12,680 nucleotides of DNA from Pseudomonadota bacterium (GTDB taxonomy: Bacteria > Pseudomonadota > Alphaproteobacteria > Rhizobiales > Devosiaceae). The stretch covers positions 1 through 12,680 of the forward strand of contig JAEWLC010000105.1 in NCBI GenBank assembly GCA_023393475.1, written 5' to 3'. Of the stretch, positions 6,869 to 12,680 are shown in pieces (within the stretch, counting starts at the first letter, position 1; each line of letters starts with the position of its first letter). The translations under genes were made by a program, and so were the position numbers. Under the pieces are notes generated by a model. The model was given only the letters and a program-made list of their open reading frames with translations. It did not search any database and had not been told where the DNA came from.

Positions 6869-7141
6869 CTACAGCGCCGGCGGCTCGTGGCGTGCCTTGT
6901 CATAGCCCAGCAGCAGCCCGGCCAGCACGGCAAGCAGCGCCGCAACGATCATCAGGATGATGCCCGGCGTGAGCGCGCCGACTATCCCCGGTCCCGGCTC
7001 CGCTCCGGGTGCAGGTGGCGGCGCGAACATCGCGCCCAGCGGCATCAGGATCAGCGCGATGACGCCAAATACGAACAGCATGAACGCTCCGAACAGCAGC
7101 TTGCTGCCCACGTTGCGCGAAAACGGATCGTGACCTTCCAT
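6869..7141 (-). CDS. Hypothetical 90-aa two-helix membrane protein
   Basis: I do not recognise the family. The 90-aa product has a short polar N-terminus (MEGHDPFSRN), a first hydrophobic helix (about residues 15-36, KLLFGAFMLFVFGVIALILM), a Pro/Gly/Ala-rich linker (APPPAPGAEPGPG), a second helix (about 57-79) and a charged C-terminus (DKARHEPPAL). Both ends probably face the cytosol. AGGAGG lies 7 nt before the ATG, so the start is well supported and the gene is very likely expressed. It follows the metH cluster on the same strand, 74 bp after the 30-aa reading frame. A TTGGAT/TAGGCT pair with 17-bp spacing in the gap may give it its own promoter. Function unknown. Confidence 0.78.
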   Translation of the reverse strand: MEGHDPFSRNVGSKLLFGAFMLFVFGVIALILMPLGAMFAPPPAPGAEPGPGIVGALTPGIILMIVAALLAVLAGLLLGYDKARHEPPAL

Positions 7142-7196
7142 GAATGCGCCTCCTATAAGCGCATCAATAGCCTAGCGCGCCGACCGGGCGAATCCA

Positions 7197-7213
7197 ACGA
7201 CTGCCTTAGTCGT
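7197..7213 (-). terminator. Weak hairpin after the metH cluster
   Basis: ACGACT (7197-7202) pairs with AGTCGT (7208-7213) around a 5-nt loop, just after the stop of the 30-aa frame. On the minus strand the following bases are TGGATTC, not a U-tract. It could partly terminate or stabilise the metH transcript. Confidence 0.3.
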
Positions 7214-7215
7214 GG

Positions 7216-7308
7216 TTACCGCTTCTTGGCGGGCTTTTCTTCCGCCTGCGGCTTCGGCGTCGGGCGTGTCACGGGCCGGGGTGGGAAGAACAGGTCCATG
7301 ATGGCCAT
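7216..7308 (-). CDS. Candidate 30-aa Pro/Lys-rich peptide at the end of the metH cluster
   Basis: The ATG at 7308 overlaps the stop of the upstream CobW-like gene as TGATG, the classic geometry of translational re-initiation. A GAGGA lies 9 nt upstream, inside that gene. The frame ends in TAA at 7216. The peptide starts MAIMDLFFPPRP and ends in a basic, Pro-rich tail (TPKPQAEEKPAKKR); it has no transmembrane helix and is probably flexible. The coupling and Shine-Dalgarno are the only evidence; no homology is recognised. If real, it would be made in step with MetH and the CobW-like protein. A chance short frame is the alternative. Confidence 0.5.
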   Translation of the reverse strand: MAIMDLFFPPRPVTRPTPKPQAEEKPAKKR

Positions 7309-7682
7309 CAGATGATATCCTCGAGATGAAAGTTGCGCGCCACCGCATGGTCGCGGAGGCCGAACGCGGGCAGCTTGCCCGGCACGATCGCATCGGCAAC
7401 GGCAGCCGTGTCGGGCGCGTCGGTGGCATCGACCACCACCCGCACGAACGGCTCGACCATGCCGCGACTGAGTTTCTCCTGCAGCTCGAACAGCAGCACT
7501 CGCACGTTACCGCGGCTCTCGCAGGCGATGCACTCCGTTCCCGGCTCGTGCGCGTGCAGCGGCGGATCGAGCCGCACCACGGCCGTATCCCGCCCGCCAA
7601 AGCGGCCCAGCGCCGCCTTGTCCGTCACCACCGTCACCGGCACCGACTGCGCGCGACGCGCATATGGGGCAGGGGAGGTCAC
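7308..7682 (-). CDS. CobW/COG0523-like degenerate domain protein coupled to metH
   Basis: The 124-aa frame starts with GTG at 7682, overlapping the metH stop as GTGA; no ATG is available, and a G-rich stretch lies 4 nt upstream. The sequence lines up by eye with the first part of CobW/COG0523 G3E GTPases. VPVTVVTD (residues 15-21) matches the first strand. GTECIACESRGNVRVLLFELQ (48-68) matches the GCICCxxRxxL metal-site region. VRVVVDATDAPDTAAV (80-95) matches Walker B, normally V.E.TG.ADP.P. FHLEDII at the end matches the stretch before the base-recognition part. The P-loop GxxGxGKT is absent, the CxCC motif is reduced to CIAC (C51, C54), and Walker B has D86 for Glu. It cannot be a normal GTPase. 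A cobalt, zinc or cobalamin-related role with MetH is inferred from coupling. Confidence 0.72.
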   Translation of the reverse strand: MTSPAPYARRAQSVPVTVVTDKAALGRFGGRDTAVVRLDPPLHAHEPGTECIACESRGNVRVLLFELQEKLSRGMVEPFVRVVVDATDAPDTAAVADAIVPGKLPAFGLRDHAVARNFHLEDII

Positions 7683-10600
7683 GCCGCCCCCCTGTCGGAG
7701 CTCGGCGTGTAGTTGAGGATCGGCCCTAGCCAGCGCTCGACCTCGCGCACGGCCATGCCCTTGCGCTTGGCGTAATCCTCGACCTGGTCGCGCTCCACCT
7801 TGGCCACGCCAAAATAGAAGCTCTCCGGATGGCTCAAATAGATGCCGGACACCGAAGAGCCCGGCCACATCGCGTAGCTCTCGGTCAGCTCCACCCCGAT
7901 CCGCTGCTTGGCGTTGAGCAGGTGGAACAGCGTCGTCTTCTCGGTGTGGTCGGGCTGCGCCGGATAGCCGGGAGCAGGGCGAATGCCCTGGTACGGCTCG
8001 CCGATCAGCTCGTGCGGCGCAAAGGTCTCGGCATCGCCGTAGCCCCAGAACTCCTTGCGGACGCGCTCGTGCATCTGCTCGGCAAAGGCCTCGGCGAAGC
8101 GATCGGCCAGCGCCTTGATGAGGATCGACGAGTAATCGTCGTTCTGCCGCTCGAAGCGCTCGGCGATCAGGTTCTCCTCGAGCCCCGCCGTCACCACGAA
8201 GCCACCGAGATAGTCGGGAATCCCCTCGGGCGCGACGAAGTCTGCGAGCGCCATGTGCGGCTTGTTGCCAGTCTTTGACAGCTGCTGGCGCAGCGTGAAG
8301 AACGTCGCCAGCTGCTCCTTGCGGCCCTCGTCGGTATAGAGCCGGATATCGTCGCCGACCTGGTTCGCGTGCCAGAAGCCGATCACCGCCTTGGGCCGGA
8401 ACCAGTTCTTCTGGATCACCTGCGCCAGCATGTCCTGCGCGTCGGCCCAGAGCTGCCGCGCCGCCTCGCCCTGTTCCGCGTCCTCGAGGATCGCCGGATA
8501 GCGCCCCTTGAACTCCCAGGCCTGGAAGAACGGCGTCCAGTCGATATACCGCGCGATCTGCGCCAGGTCGTAGTTCTCGAAGACGCGCGTGCCGAGGAAG
8601 CTCGGCTTGGGCGGCACGTAGCCGTCCCATGCCGGCATGAACCGGTTGGCGCGCGCCGCCGCCAGCGTCGTCCGCTGCTTCTCGGCCTCCGACTGCCGGT
8701 GCTTCTCCGCCAGCCTCTCATACTCGGCCTTCACGTCGGCGACATAAGCCGGCCGCTGCTCGCCGCTGAGGAGCGACGACACCACGCCCACCGCGCGGCT
8801 CGCGTCATGCACATGCACCGTTGGCCCGCCATGGTACTGCGGATGGATCTTCACCGCCGTGTGCACGCGCGACGTCGTCGCCCCGCCGATCAGCAGCGGA
8901 ATGTCGAAGCCTTCGCGCTCCATCTCCTCGGCGACATGCACCATCTCGTCGAGCGATGGCGTGATCAGCCCGGAGAGCCCGATCACGTCCACGTTCTCCT
9001 TCTTGGCGGTTTCAAGAATCTTCGCCGTCGGCACCATCACGCCGAGATCGATGATCTCGTAGTTGTTGCAGCTCAGGACCACGCCGACTATGTTCTTGCC
9101 GATGTCGTGCACATCGCCCTTCACCGTCGCCATCAGGATCTTGCCAGCCGACTTGCGGCCCGCGGCCTCGCCGTTCGCCTCCTTCTCGGCCTCCATGTAG
9201 GGGAGGAGGTGCGCCACGGCCTGCTTCATCACACGGGCGGATTTCACCACCTGCGGCAGGAACATCTTGCCCGAGCCGAACAGGTCGCCGACGACGCTCA
9301 TCCCGGCCATAAGCGGGCCTTCGATCACATGCAGCGGCCGCTCGGCGCTGAGCCGGGCCTCCTCAGTGTCCTCGTCGATGAACTCGGTGATCCCGTTGAC
9401 CAGTGCGTGCGAGATGCGTTCCGCCACCGGCCCCTGGCGCCAGGTCAGGTCCTTGGCCTTCTGCTCGCCGCCGGCCTGGCCCTTGAACCGCTCGGCAATC
9501 TCCAGCAGCCGCTCGGTTGCATCGTCCCGGCGGTTGAAGATCACGTCCTCGCTGGCCTCGCGCAGCTCGGGATCGAGCGTGTCGTACACCGCCAGCTGCC
9601 CGGCATTGACGATGCCCATGTCCATGCCCGCCTGGATGGCGTGGTAGAGGAACACCGAGTGCATCGCCTCGCGCACCGGCTCGTTGCCGCGGAACGAGAA
9701 GCTGAGGTTCGACACGCCGCCCGAAATGTGCGCGTGCGGTAGCGTCTCGCGGATGGTCCGCGTCGCGTCGATGAAGGCGATCCCGTAACCGGCATGTTCC
9801 TCGATGCCCGTCGCCACCGCGAAGATGTTCGGGTCGAACACGATATCCTCGGGCGGGAACCCGACCTCTTCGGTCAGCAGCTTGTAGGCCTTGGTGCAGA
9901 TTTCGACCTTGCGCTCATAGCTGTCGGCCTGGCCTTGCTCGTCGAACGCCATCACCACGACCGCGGCGCCATAGCTGCGCACCAGTCGGGCAACCTCGAG
10001 GAACTTCTCGACGCCTTCCTTCATGGAGATGGAGTTCACGAGGGCCTTGCCCTGCACGCACTTGAGCCCCGCCTCGATCACCTCGAACTTCGAAGAATCG
10101 ATCATCAGCGGCACCCGCGCAATATCCGGCTCGGCTGCGAGGAGGTTCAGGAACTCGGTCATCACCTTCACCGAGTCGAGCAGGCCCTCGTCGACGTTGA
10201 TGTCGATCACCTGTGCGCCGTTCTGCACCTGGTCACGCGCAACTTCGAGCGCCGCCGTGTAGTCGCCTGCCGTGATCAGCTTCCGGAAGCGCGCCGAACC
10301 AGTGACGTTCGTCCGCTCGCCCACGTTCACGAAGGGAATGTCCTTGGTCAGCGTGAACGGCTCGAGGCCCGACAACCTGAGGAACGTGGGGACCTCGGGA
10401 ATCGCCCGCGGCTTGTACTTGCCCACCGCGTCCTTGATCGCCTTGATGTGATCCGGCGTCGAACCGCAGCAGCCGCCGACGATGTTGAGGAAGCCGTCGC
10501 GCGCAAAACCCTCGAGCTGCCGGGCCATCATCTCCGGCGTCTCGTCATAGCCGCCGAATTCGTTCGGCAACCCGGCATTAGGGTAGGCGCAGATGAACGT

Positions 10601-11443
10601 ATCCGCGACATCGCTCAGCTCGGCGATATGCGCGCGCATAGCGTTGGCGCCCAGCGCGCAGTTGAGGCCGATCGTGAACGGGTTCGCATGCCGCACCGAG
10701 TACCAGAACGCCGTCGGCGTCTGGCCCGAGAGCGTGCGACCCGAAAGGTCGGTGATCGTCCCGGAGATCATCACCGGCAGCTCATAGCCGCGCTCGGCGA
10801 AGATCTGCTTGGCCGCGAAGATGCCGGCCTTGGTGTTGAGCGTGTCGGTGATCGTCTCGAACAGCAGCAGCTCCGTGCCGCCATCGATCAGCCCGTTGAT
10901 CTGCTCGGCATAGGTCGCGACGATCTCGTCGAAGGTCACGGACCGGTGGCCTGGGCTGTTCACGTCGGTGGACATGGACGCCGTCTTGTTCAGGGGCCCC
11001 AGCGAGCCGGCAACGAACCGGCGCTTGCCATCCGTCGCCTCGGCGATCTTCGCTGCCTCGCGGGCAATCCGAGCGCCCTCGTAGTTCAGCTCGTAGGCCA
11101 GCTCCTGCATGCCGTAGTCGGCCATCACGATCGCGGTCGATGAGAACGTGTTGGTCTCGCAGATATCGGCGCCCGCGAGGTAATACTGCACGTGGATGTC
11201 GCGGATCGCGTCGGGCAGGGTGAGGTTCAAGAGGTCGTTGTTGCCCCGCACATCGATACGCCAGTCCTTGAACCGATCGCCGCGATAATCCGCCTCGCTG
11301 AGCTTCAGCCGTTGAATCATCGTGCCGTACGCTCCATCGAAGATCAGGATGCGTTCGGCGGCCGCCGCAGTAAGCGCTGCCCGAACCTCCTCGCCCTGCG
11401 GCAAGGAATTTCTATCGATCTCAATGGTTTGAGCGGTGGTCAT
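7679..11443 (-). CDS. metH: Cobalamin-dependent methionine synthase MetH
   Basis: MetH transfers a methyl group from 5-methyltetrahydrofolate through cobalamin to homocysteine, giving methionine and tetrahydrofolate in the cytosol. The 1254-aa product has all four modules. The homocysteine domain (about 30-340) has zinc ligands C262 (LNCALG) and C325-C326 (GGCCGS). The pterin domain (about 368-640) has FVNVGERTNVTGS and QVIDINVDEGLLD. The cobalamin domain (about 660-900) has DVHDIG at 777-782 with axial-ligand H779, and GGATTS. The activation domain (about 920-1254) binds SAM for reductive reactivation. The ATG at 11443 has GGAAAG upstream. The full-length activation domain means it does not need a separate reactivation protein. 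It heads a coupled cluster with the CobW-like gene and has an ArsR-type palindrome over its promoter. Confidence 0.97.
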   Translation of the reverse strand: MTTAQTIEIDRNSLPQGEEVRAALTAAAAERILIFDGAYGTMIQRLKLSEADYRGDRFKDWRIDVRGNNDLLNLTLPDAIRDIHVQYYLAGADICETNTFSSTAIVMADYGMQELAYELNYEGARIAREAAKIAEATDGKRRFVAGSLGPLNKTASMSTDVNSPGHRSVTFDEIVATYAEQINGLIDGGTELLLFETITDTLNTKAGIFAAKQIFAERGYELPVMISGTITDLSGRTLSGQTPTAFWYSVRHANPFTIGLNCALGANAMRAHIAELSDVADTFICAYPNAGLPNEFGGYDETPEMMARQLEGFARDGFLNIVGGCCGSTPDHIKAIKDAVGKYKPRAIPEVPTFLRLSGLEPFTLTKDIPFVNVGERTNVTGSARFRKLITAGDYTAALEVARDQVQNGAQVIDINVDEGLLDSVKVMTEFLNLLAAEPDIARVPLMIDSSKFEVIEAGLKCVQGKALVNSISMKEGVEKFLEVARLVRSYGAAVVVMAFDEQGQADSYERKVEICTKAYKLLTEEVGFPPEDIVFDPNIFAVATGIEEHAGYGIAFIDATRTIRETLPHAHISGGVSNLSFSFRGNEPVREAMHSVFLYHAIQAGMDMGIVNAGQLAVYDTLDPELREASEDVIFNRRDDATERLLEIAERFKGQAGGEQKAKDLTWRQGPVAERISHALVNGITEFIDEDTEEARLSAERPLHVIEGPLMAGMSVVGDLFGSGKMFLPQVVKSARVMKQAVAHLLPYMEAEKEANGEAAGRKSAGKILMATVKGDVHDIGKNIVGVVLSCNNYEIIDLGVMVPTAKILETAKKENVDVIGLSGLITPSLDEMVHVAEEMEREGFDIPLLIGGATTSRVHTAVKIHPQYHGGPTVHVHDASRAVGVVSSLLSGEQRPAYVADVKAEYERLAEKHRQSEAEKQRTTLAAARANRFMPAWDGYVPPKPSFLGTRVFENYDLAQIARYIDWTPFFQAWEFKGRYPAILEDAEQGEAARQLWADAQDMLAQVIQKNWFRPKAVIGFWHANQVGDDIRLYTDEGRKEQLATFFTLRQQLSKTGNKPHMALADFVAPEGIPDYLGGFVVTAGLEENLIAERFERQNDDYSSILIKALADRFAEAFAEQMHERVRKEFWGYGDAETFAPHELIGEPYQGIRPAPGYPAQPDHTEKTTLFHLLNAKQRIGVELTESYAMWPGSSVSGIYLSHPESFYFGVAKVERDQVEDYAKRKGMAVREVERWLGPILNYTPSSDRGAA

Positions 11444-11508
11444 AGCTCGACTTTCCAGTGCAGGTGCCGCCAGAATGCGGCCGGTCCCGAATTGCTATCG
11501 CACGCGGG

Positions 11509-11528
11509 ATATAAAGATATCTTTATAT
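11509..11528. promoter_or_regulatory. 20-bp perfect palindrome, probable SahR/SamR-type operator of metH
   Basis: The half-site ATATAAAGAT (11509-11518) is followed directly by its exact complement (11519-11528). In this GC-rich genome such an AT-rich perfect palindrome is not expected by chance. It resembles the operators of ArsR-family methionine-cycle regulators (SahR/SamR) found upstream of metH, metF and ahcY in other Proteobacteria. The regulator gene is not in the window. Placement between metH and the hydrolase gene allows control of both. Confidence 0.72.
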
Positions 11529-11539
11529 GATCGCTCCAA
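11511..11539 (-). promoter_or_regulatory. Predicted metH promoter overlapping the palindrome
   Basis: On the minus strand, TTGGAG (11539-11534) and CTTTAT (11516-11511) are spaced by 17 bp, giving a start near 11504 and a leader of about 60 nt. The -10 element lies inside the palindrome, so a bound repressor would block RNA polymerase. The leader holds only a 5-bp GCCGC/GCGGC hairpin (11466-11481); no known SAM or SAH riboswitch pattern is seen. Confidence 0.5.
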
Positions 11540-11607
11540 CCCGGGCAAGCAACCCCCTTCGGTGAAGCGCGACGGAACCGAAACAAACGCCTGAGACGTT
11601 ACCCGAT

Positions 11608-12312
11608 ATGGCAATCCCGATCCTCCTCATCCCCGGCCTCAACTGCACGGCTGAGATCTACAACGCGCAACTGTCCGCCTTGTGGCGGTTCGGTCCGGTA
11701 ACGGTCGCGAACCACACGCGCGGCGGCACGATGGCCGAGATCGCCGGCGCCATCCTCGCCGACGCACCGCCACGCTTCGCGCTCGCCGGCTTCTCGATGG
11801 GCGGCTACCTCGCCTTCGAAATCCTCCGTCAGGCCGCCGGTCGCGTCACCGCCCTCGCTCTGCTCGACACCTCGGCCCGCCCCGACTCCCCGGAATCCAT
11901 CGAGAAGCGCCGCGCCGCCATCGCGCTGGCCGGGCAGGGCAAGTTCAGCCTCGCCATCCAGCAGTCCTTCCCCAACGCCGTCCACCCCGACCACCTCGAC
12001 AACGCCGACCTGAGGGCCCTCCACGTCCGCATGGCCAAAGCCAACGGCCCCGAAACCTACATCCGGCAGCAAGAGGCAATCATCGGTCGCCGGGACTCGC
12101 GCCCCGACTTAGCCGGCATCAAGCTCCCTACGCTGGTCCTGGTGGGCGACTCCGACGCCATCACTGTCCCGGACGCAGCAAGAGAAATGGCGAATGGCAT
12201 TCCCGACGCCAAACTGGTGATCGTCCCCAAAGCCGGCCACATGGCACTGGCCGAGCAACCGGATATCGTGACGACCGCGATGGTGGAGTGGCTGGAAGCC
12301 GCCACGAACTGA
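11608..12312 (+). CDS. Alpha/beta-fold hydrolase
   Basis: The 234-aa product is a complete small alpha/beta hydrolase. The first strand and oxyanion region is LLIPGLNCTAEIY (residues 6-18). The nucleophile elbow is GFSMGGY with S63. The catalytic acid is D183 in LVGDSDAITVP and the general base is H211 in KAGHMALAEQP. No signal peptide is present, so it is cytosolic. It resembles small carboxylesterase or BioH-like hydrolases, but the cap segment (about 95-165) is short and undistinguished and does not define a substrate. Spacing to the next gene is REP-filled. The ATG at 11608 has no clear Shine-Dalgarno, yet the conserved fold begins at residue 3, so the start is kept. It diverges from metH over a 164-bp shared region with the palindrome, which may co-regulate it. 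Confidence 0.9.
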   Translation: MAIPILLIPGLNCTAEIYNAQLSALWRFGPVTVANHTRGGTMAEIAGAILADAPPRFALAGFSMGGYLAFEILRQAAGRVTALALLDTSARPDSPESIEKRRAAIALAGQGKFSLAIQQSFPNAVHPDHLDNADLRALHVRMAKANGPETYIRQQEAIIGRRDSRPDLAGIKLPTLVLVGDSDAITVPDAAREMANGIPDAKLVIVPKAGHMALAEQPDIVTTAMVEWLEAATN

Positions 12313-12330
12313 ACGAGCAACAAGAACTCC

Positions 12331-12361
12331 GTCATCCCCGGGCTTGACCCGGGGACCCATG
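12331..12361 (+). repeat. REP-like palindrome, left copy bracketing the GIY-YIG pseudogene
   Basis: After GTCAT, the arms CCCCGGG (12336-12342) and CCCGGGG (12348-12354) form a perfect 7-bp stem around CTTGA, followed by ACCCATG. Bases 12341-12361 are exactly complementary to 12660-12680. The ATG that closes the repeat (12359-12361) is in frame with the pseudogene that follows. Confidence 0.85.
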
Positions 12362-12648
12362 CGATCTCTCCTCGCGCCCATGGGCGGCTGGGTCTACATC
12401 CTCGCGAGCAAGCGCAACGGCACGCTCTACATCGGCGTCACGAGCGACCTCGTGAAGCGAGTGGAAACACCGCGAAGGCGTCGTGCCGGGCTTCACTCGA
12501 GACTACGGCGTCAAGATGCTGGTCTGGTTCGAGGAGCACGGCACCATCGAGAGCGCGATCCAACGCGAGCACACGATGAAGCACTGGAAACGCCAGTGGA
12601 AGATCGACCTGACGCGACCTCTGGGGCGACATCAACCAGCCGTACTAG
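12359..12648 (+). pseudogene. GIY-YIG nuclease-family protein, broken by a frameshift and an internal deletion
   Basis: Three reading frames together spell one small UvrC-type GIY-YIG nuclease (COG2827/YhbQ-like, normally about 90-100 aa). Frame one, from an ATG at 12380 or one at 12359, gives GGWVYILASKRNGTLYIGVTS then DLVKRV, with the GIY-YIG pair read as VYI and YIG. At about 12462 the frame slips (2 nt missing) to W-KHREGVVPGFTRDYGVKML, then VWFEEHGTIESAIQREHTMKHW, KRQWKIDL, holding the active-site R and E regions. At about 12610 it shifts again to RDLWGDINQPY and a TAG at 12646-12648. About eight family codons expected between KIDL and RDLW are missing. Two separate lesions make a sequencing slip unlikely as the sole cause. 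Inverted REP-like repeats flank it on both sides. Confidence 0.82.
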
Positions 12649-12659
12649 TCGCACCAACC

Positions 12660-12680
12660 CATGGGTCCCCGGGTCAAGCC
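12660..12680 (-). repeat. REP-like palindrome, right inverted copy, cut by the window end
   Basis: CATGGGTCCCCGGGTCAAGCC-type sequence begins 12 bp after the pseudogene stop and is the exact reverse complement of 12341-12361 over all 21 visible bases. The remaining half (expected CGGGGATGAC) would lie beyond the window. With the left copy it defines an element of roughly 350 bp. Confidence 0.83.

Noticed and set aside
7683..8630. Apparent N-terminal extension of the CobW-like protein across the metH 3' end
   Set aside because: It is the metH sequence in a shifted frame. The product is Arg/Gly-rich low complexity. The conserved part begins only after the metH stop, where the GTG overlap offers a start.
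8369..9742. Long plus-strand open frame (457 aa) inside metH
   Set aside because: Antisense to well-conserved metH. The composition is rich in Arg, His, Leu and Asp, as expected from the complement of GC-rich codons, with no domain visible.
9794..11143. Second long plus-strand open frame (449 aa) inside metH
   Set aside because: Same antisense artefact; no recognisable motif and no ribosome-binding site of note.
11444..11508. SAM- or SAH-riboswitch in the metH leader
   Set aside because: The leader is only about 60 nt, with one 5-bp hairpin and no match to a known SAM-II or SAH core that I can see.
12438..12635. 65-aa minus-strand open frame at the right end
   Set aside because: Antisense of the GIY-YIG pseudogene, whose family motifs read on the plus strand.
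1..12680. CRISPR array, prophage or integrase-associated island
   Set aside because: No regularly spaced direct repeats, no phage or integrase genes, and no tRNA-end duplication near tRNA-Leu.

Overview
This is a GC-rich chromosomal segment that looks like a free-living alphaproteobacterium, most likely Hyphomicrobiales (Devosia-like). That guess rests on gene content and protein flavour: a DUF4282 protein, a LipB of Hyphomicrobiales type, a stand-alone FliN domain, and short CCCCG-type palindromic intergenic repeats. It is an inference; no marker gene here settles it. Most of the window is ordinary housekeeping, with several small or degenerate genes and repeats tucked between the large ones.

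Layout. Positions 15-1352 (minus) encode RimO, the radical-SAM methylthiotransferase acting on ribosomal protein S12. A DoxX membrane protein follows divergently (1545-1967, plus). It converges, across a double-hairpin repeat and a terminator, on a probable minus-strand pair lipB -> DUF4282 membrane protein (3356-2604, 2559-2095). A FliN/SpoA-domain protein (3413-3646, plus) diverges from lipB. A tRNA-Leu(GAG) gene (3795-3879) and a strong bidirectional terminator (3911-3934) come next. The other side of that terminator closes a minus-strand heavy-metal unit: a Zn/Cd/Pb-exporting P1B ATPase (6270-4102), followed by a previously hidden 27-aa membrane peptide with a near-perfect Shine-Dalgarno (4031-3948). 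The ATPase gene diverges from its MerR-family regulator (6350-6772, plus). A perfect 7-3-7 dyad lies inside an unusually long 19-bp promoter spacer between them, the hallmark of MerR control.

The second half is dominated by metH (11443-7679, minus), the cobalamin-dependent methionine synthase. It is translationally coupled (GTGA overlap) to a 124-aa protein that resembles a CobW/COG0523 metal-chaperone GTPase domain stripped of its P-loop. That gene is coupled in turn (TGATG overlap) to a 30-aa Pro/Lys-rich peptide. A 20-bp perfect palindrome overlapping the metH promoter looks like an ArsR-type methionine-cycle operator (SahR/SamR class). A 90-aa two-helix membrane protein lies downstream of the cluster. 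An alpha/beta hydrolase (11608-12312, plus) diverges from metH.

The right edge holds a GIY-YIG endonuclease pseudogene, broken in two places, bracketed by inverted copies of a 21-bp palindromic repeat. This suggests a REP-like element with its own nuclease, in decay. The right-hand repeat is cut by the window end.

The best leads for something undescribed are the metH / degenerate CobW / 30-aa peptide cassette, the 27-aa peptide behind the metal ATPase, and the REP-bracketed GIY-YIG element.
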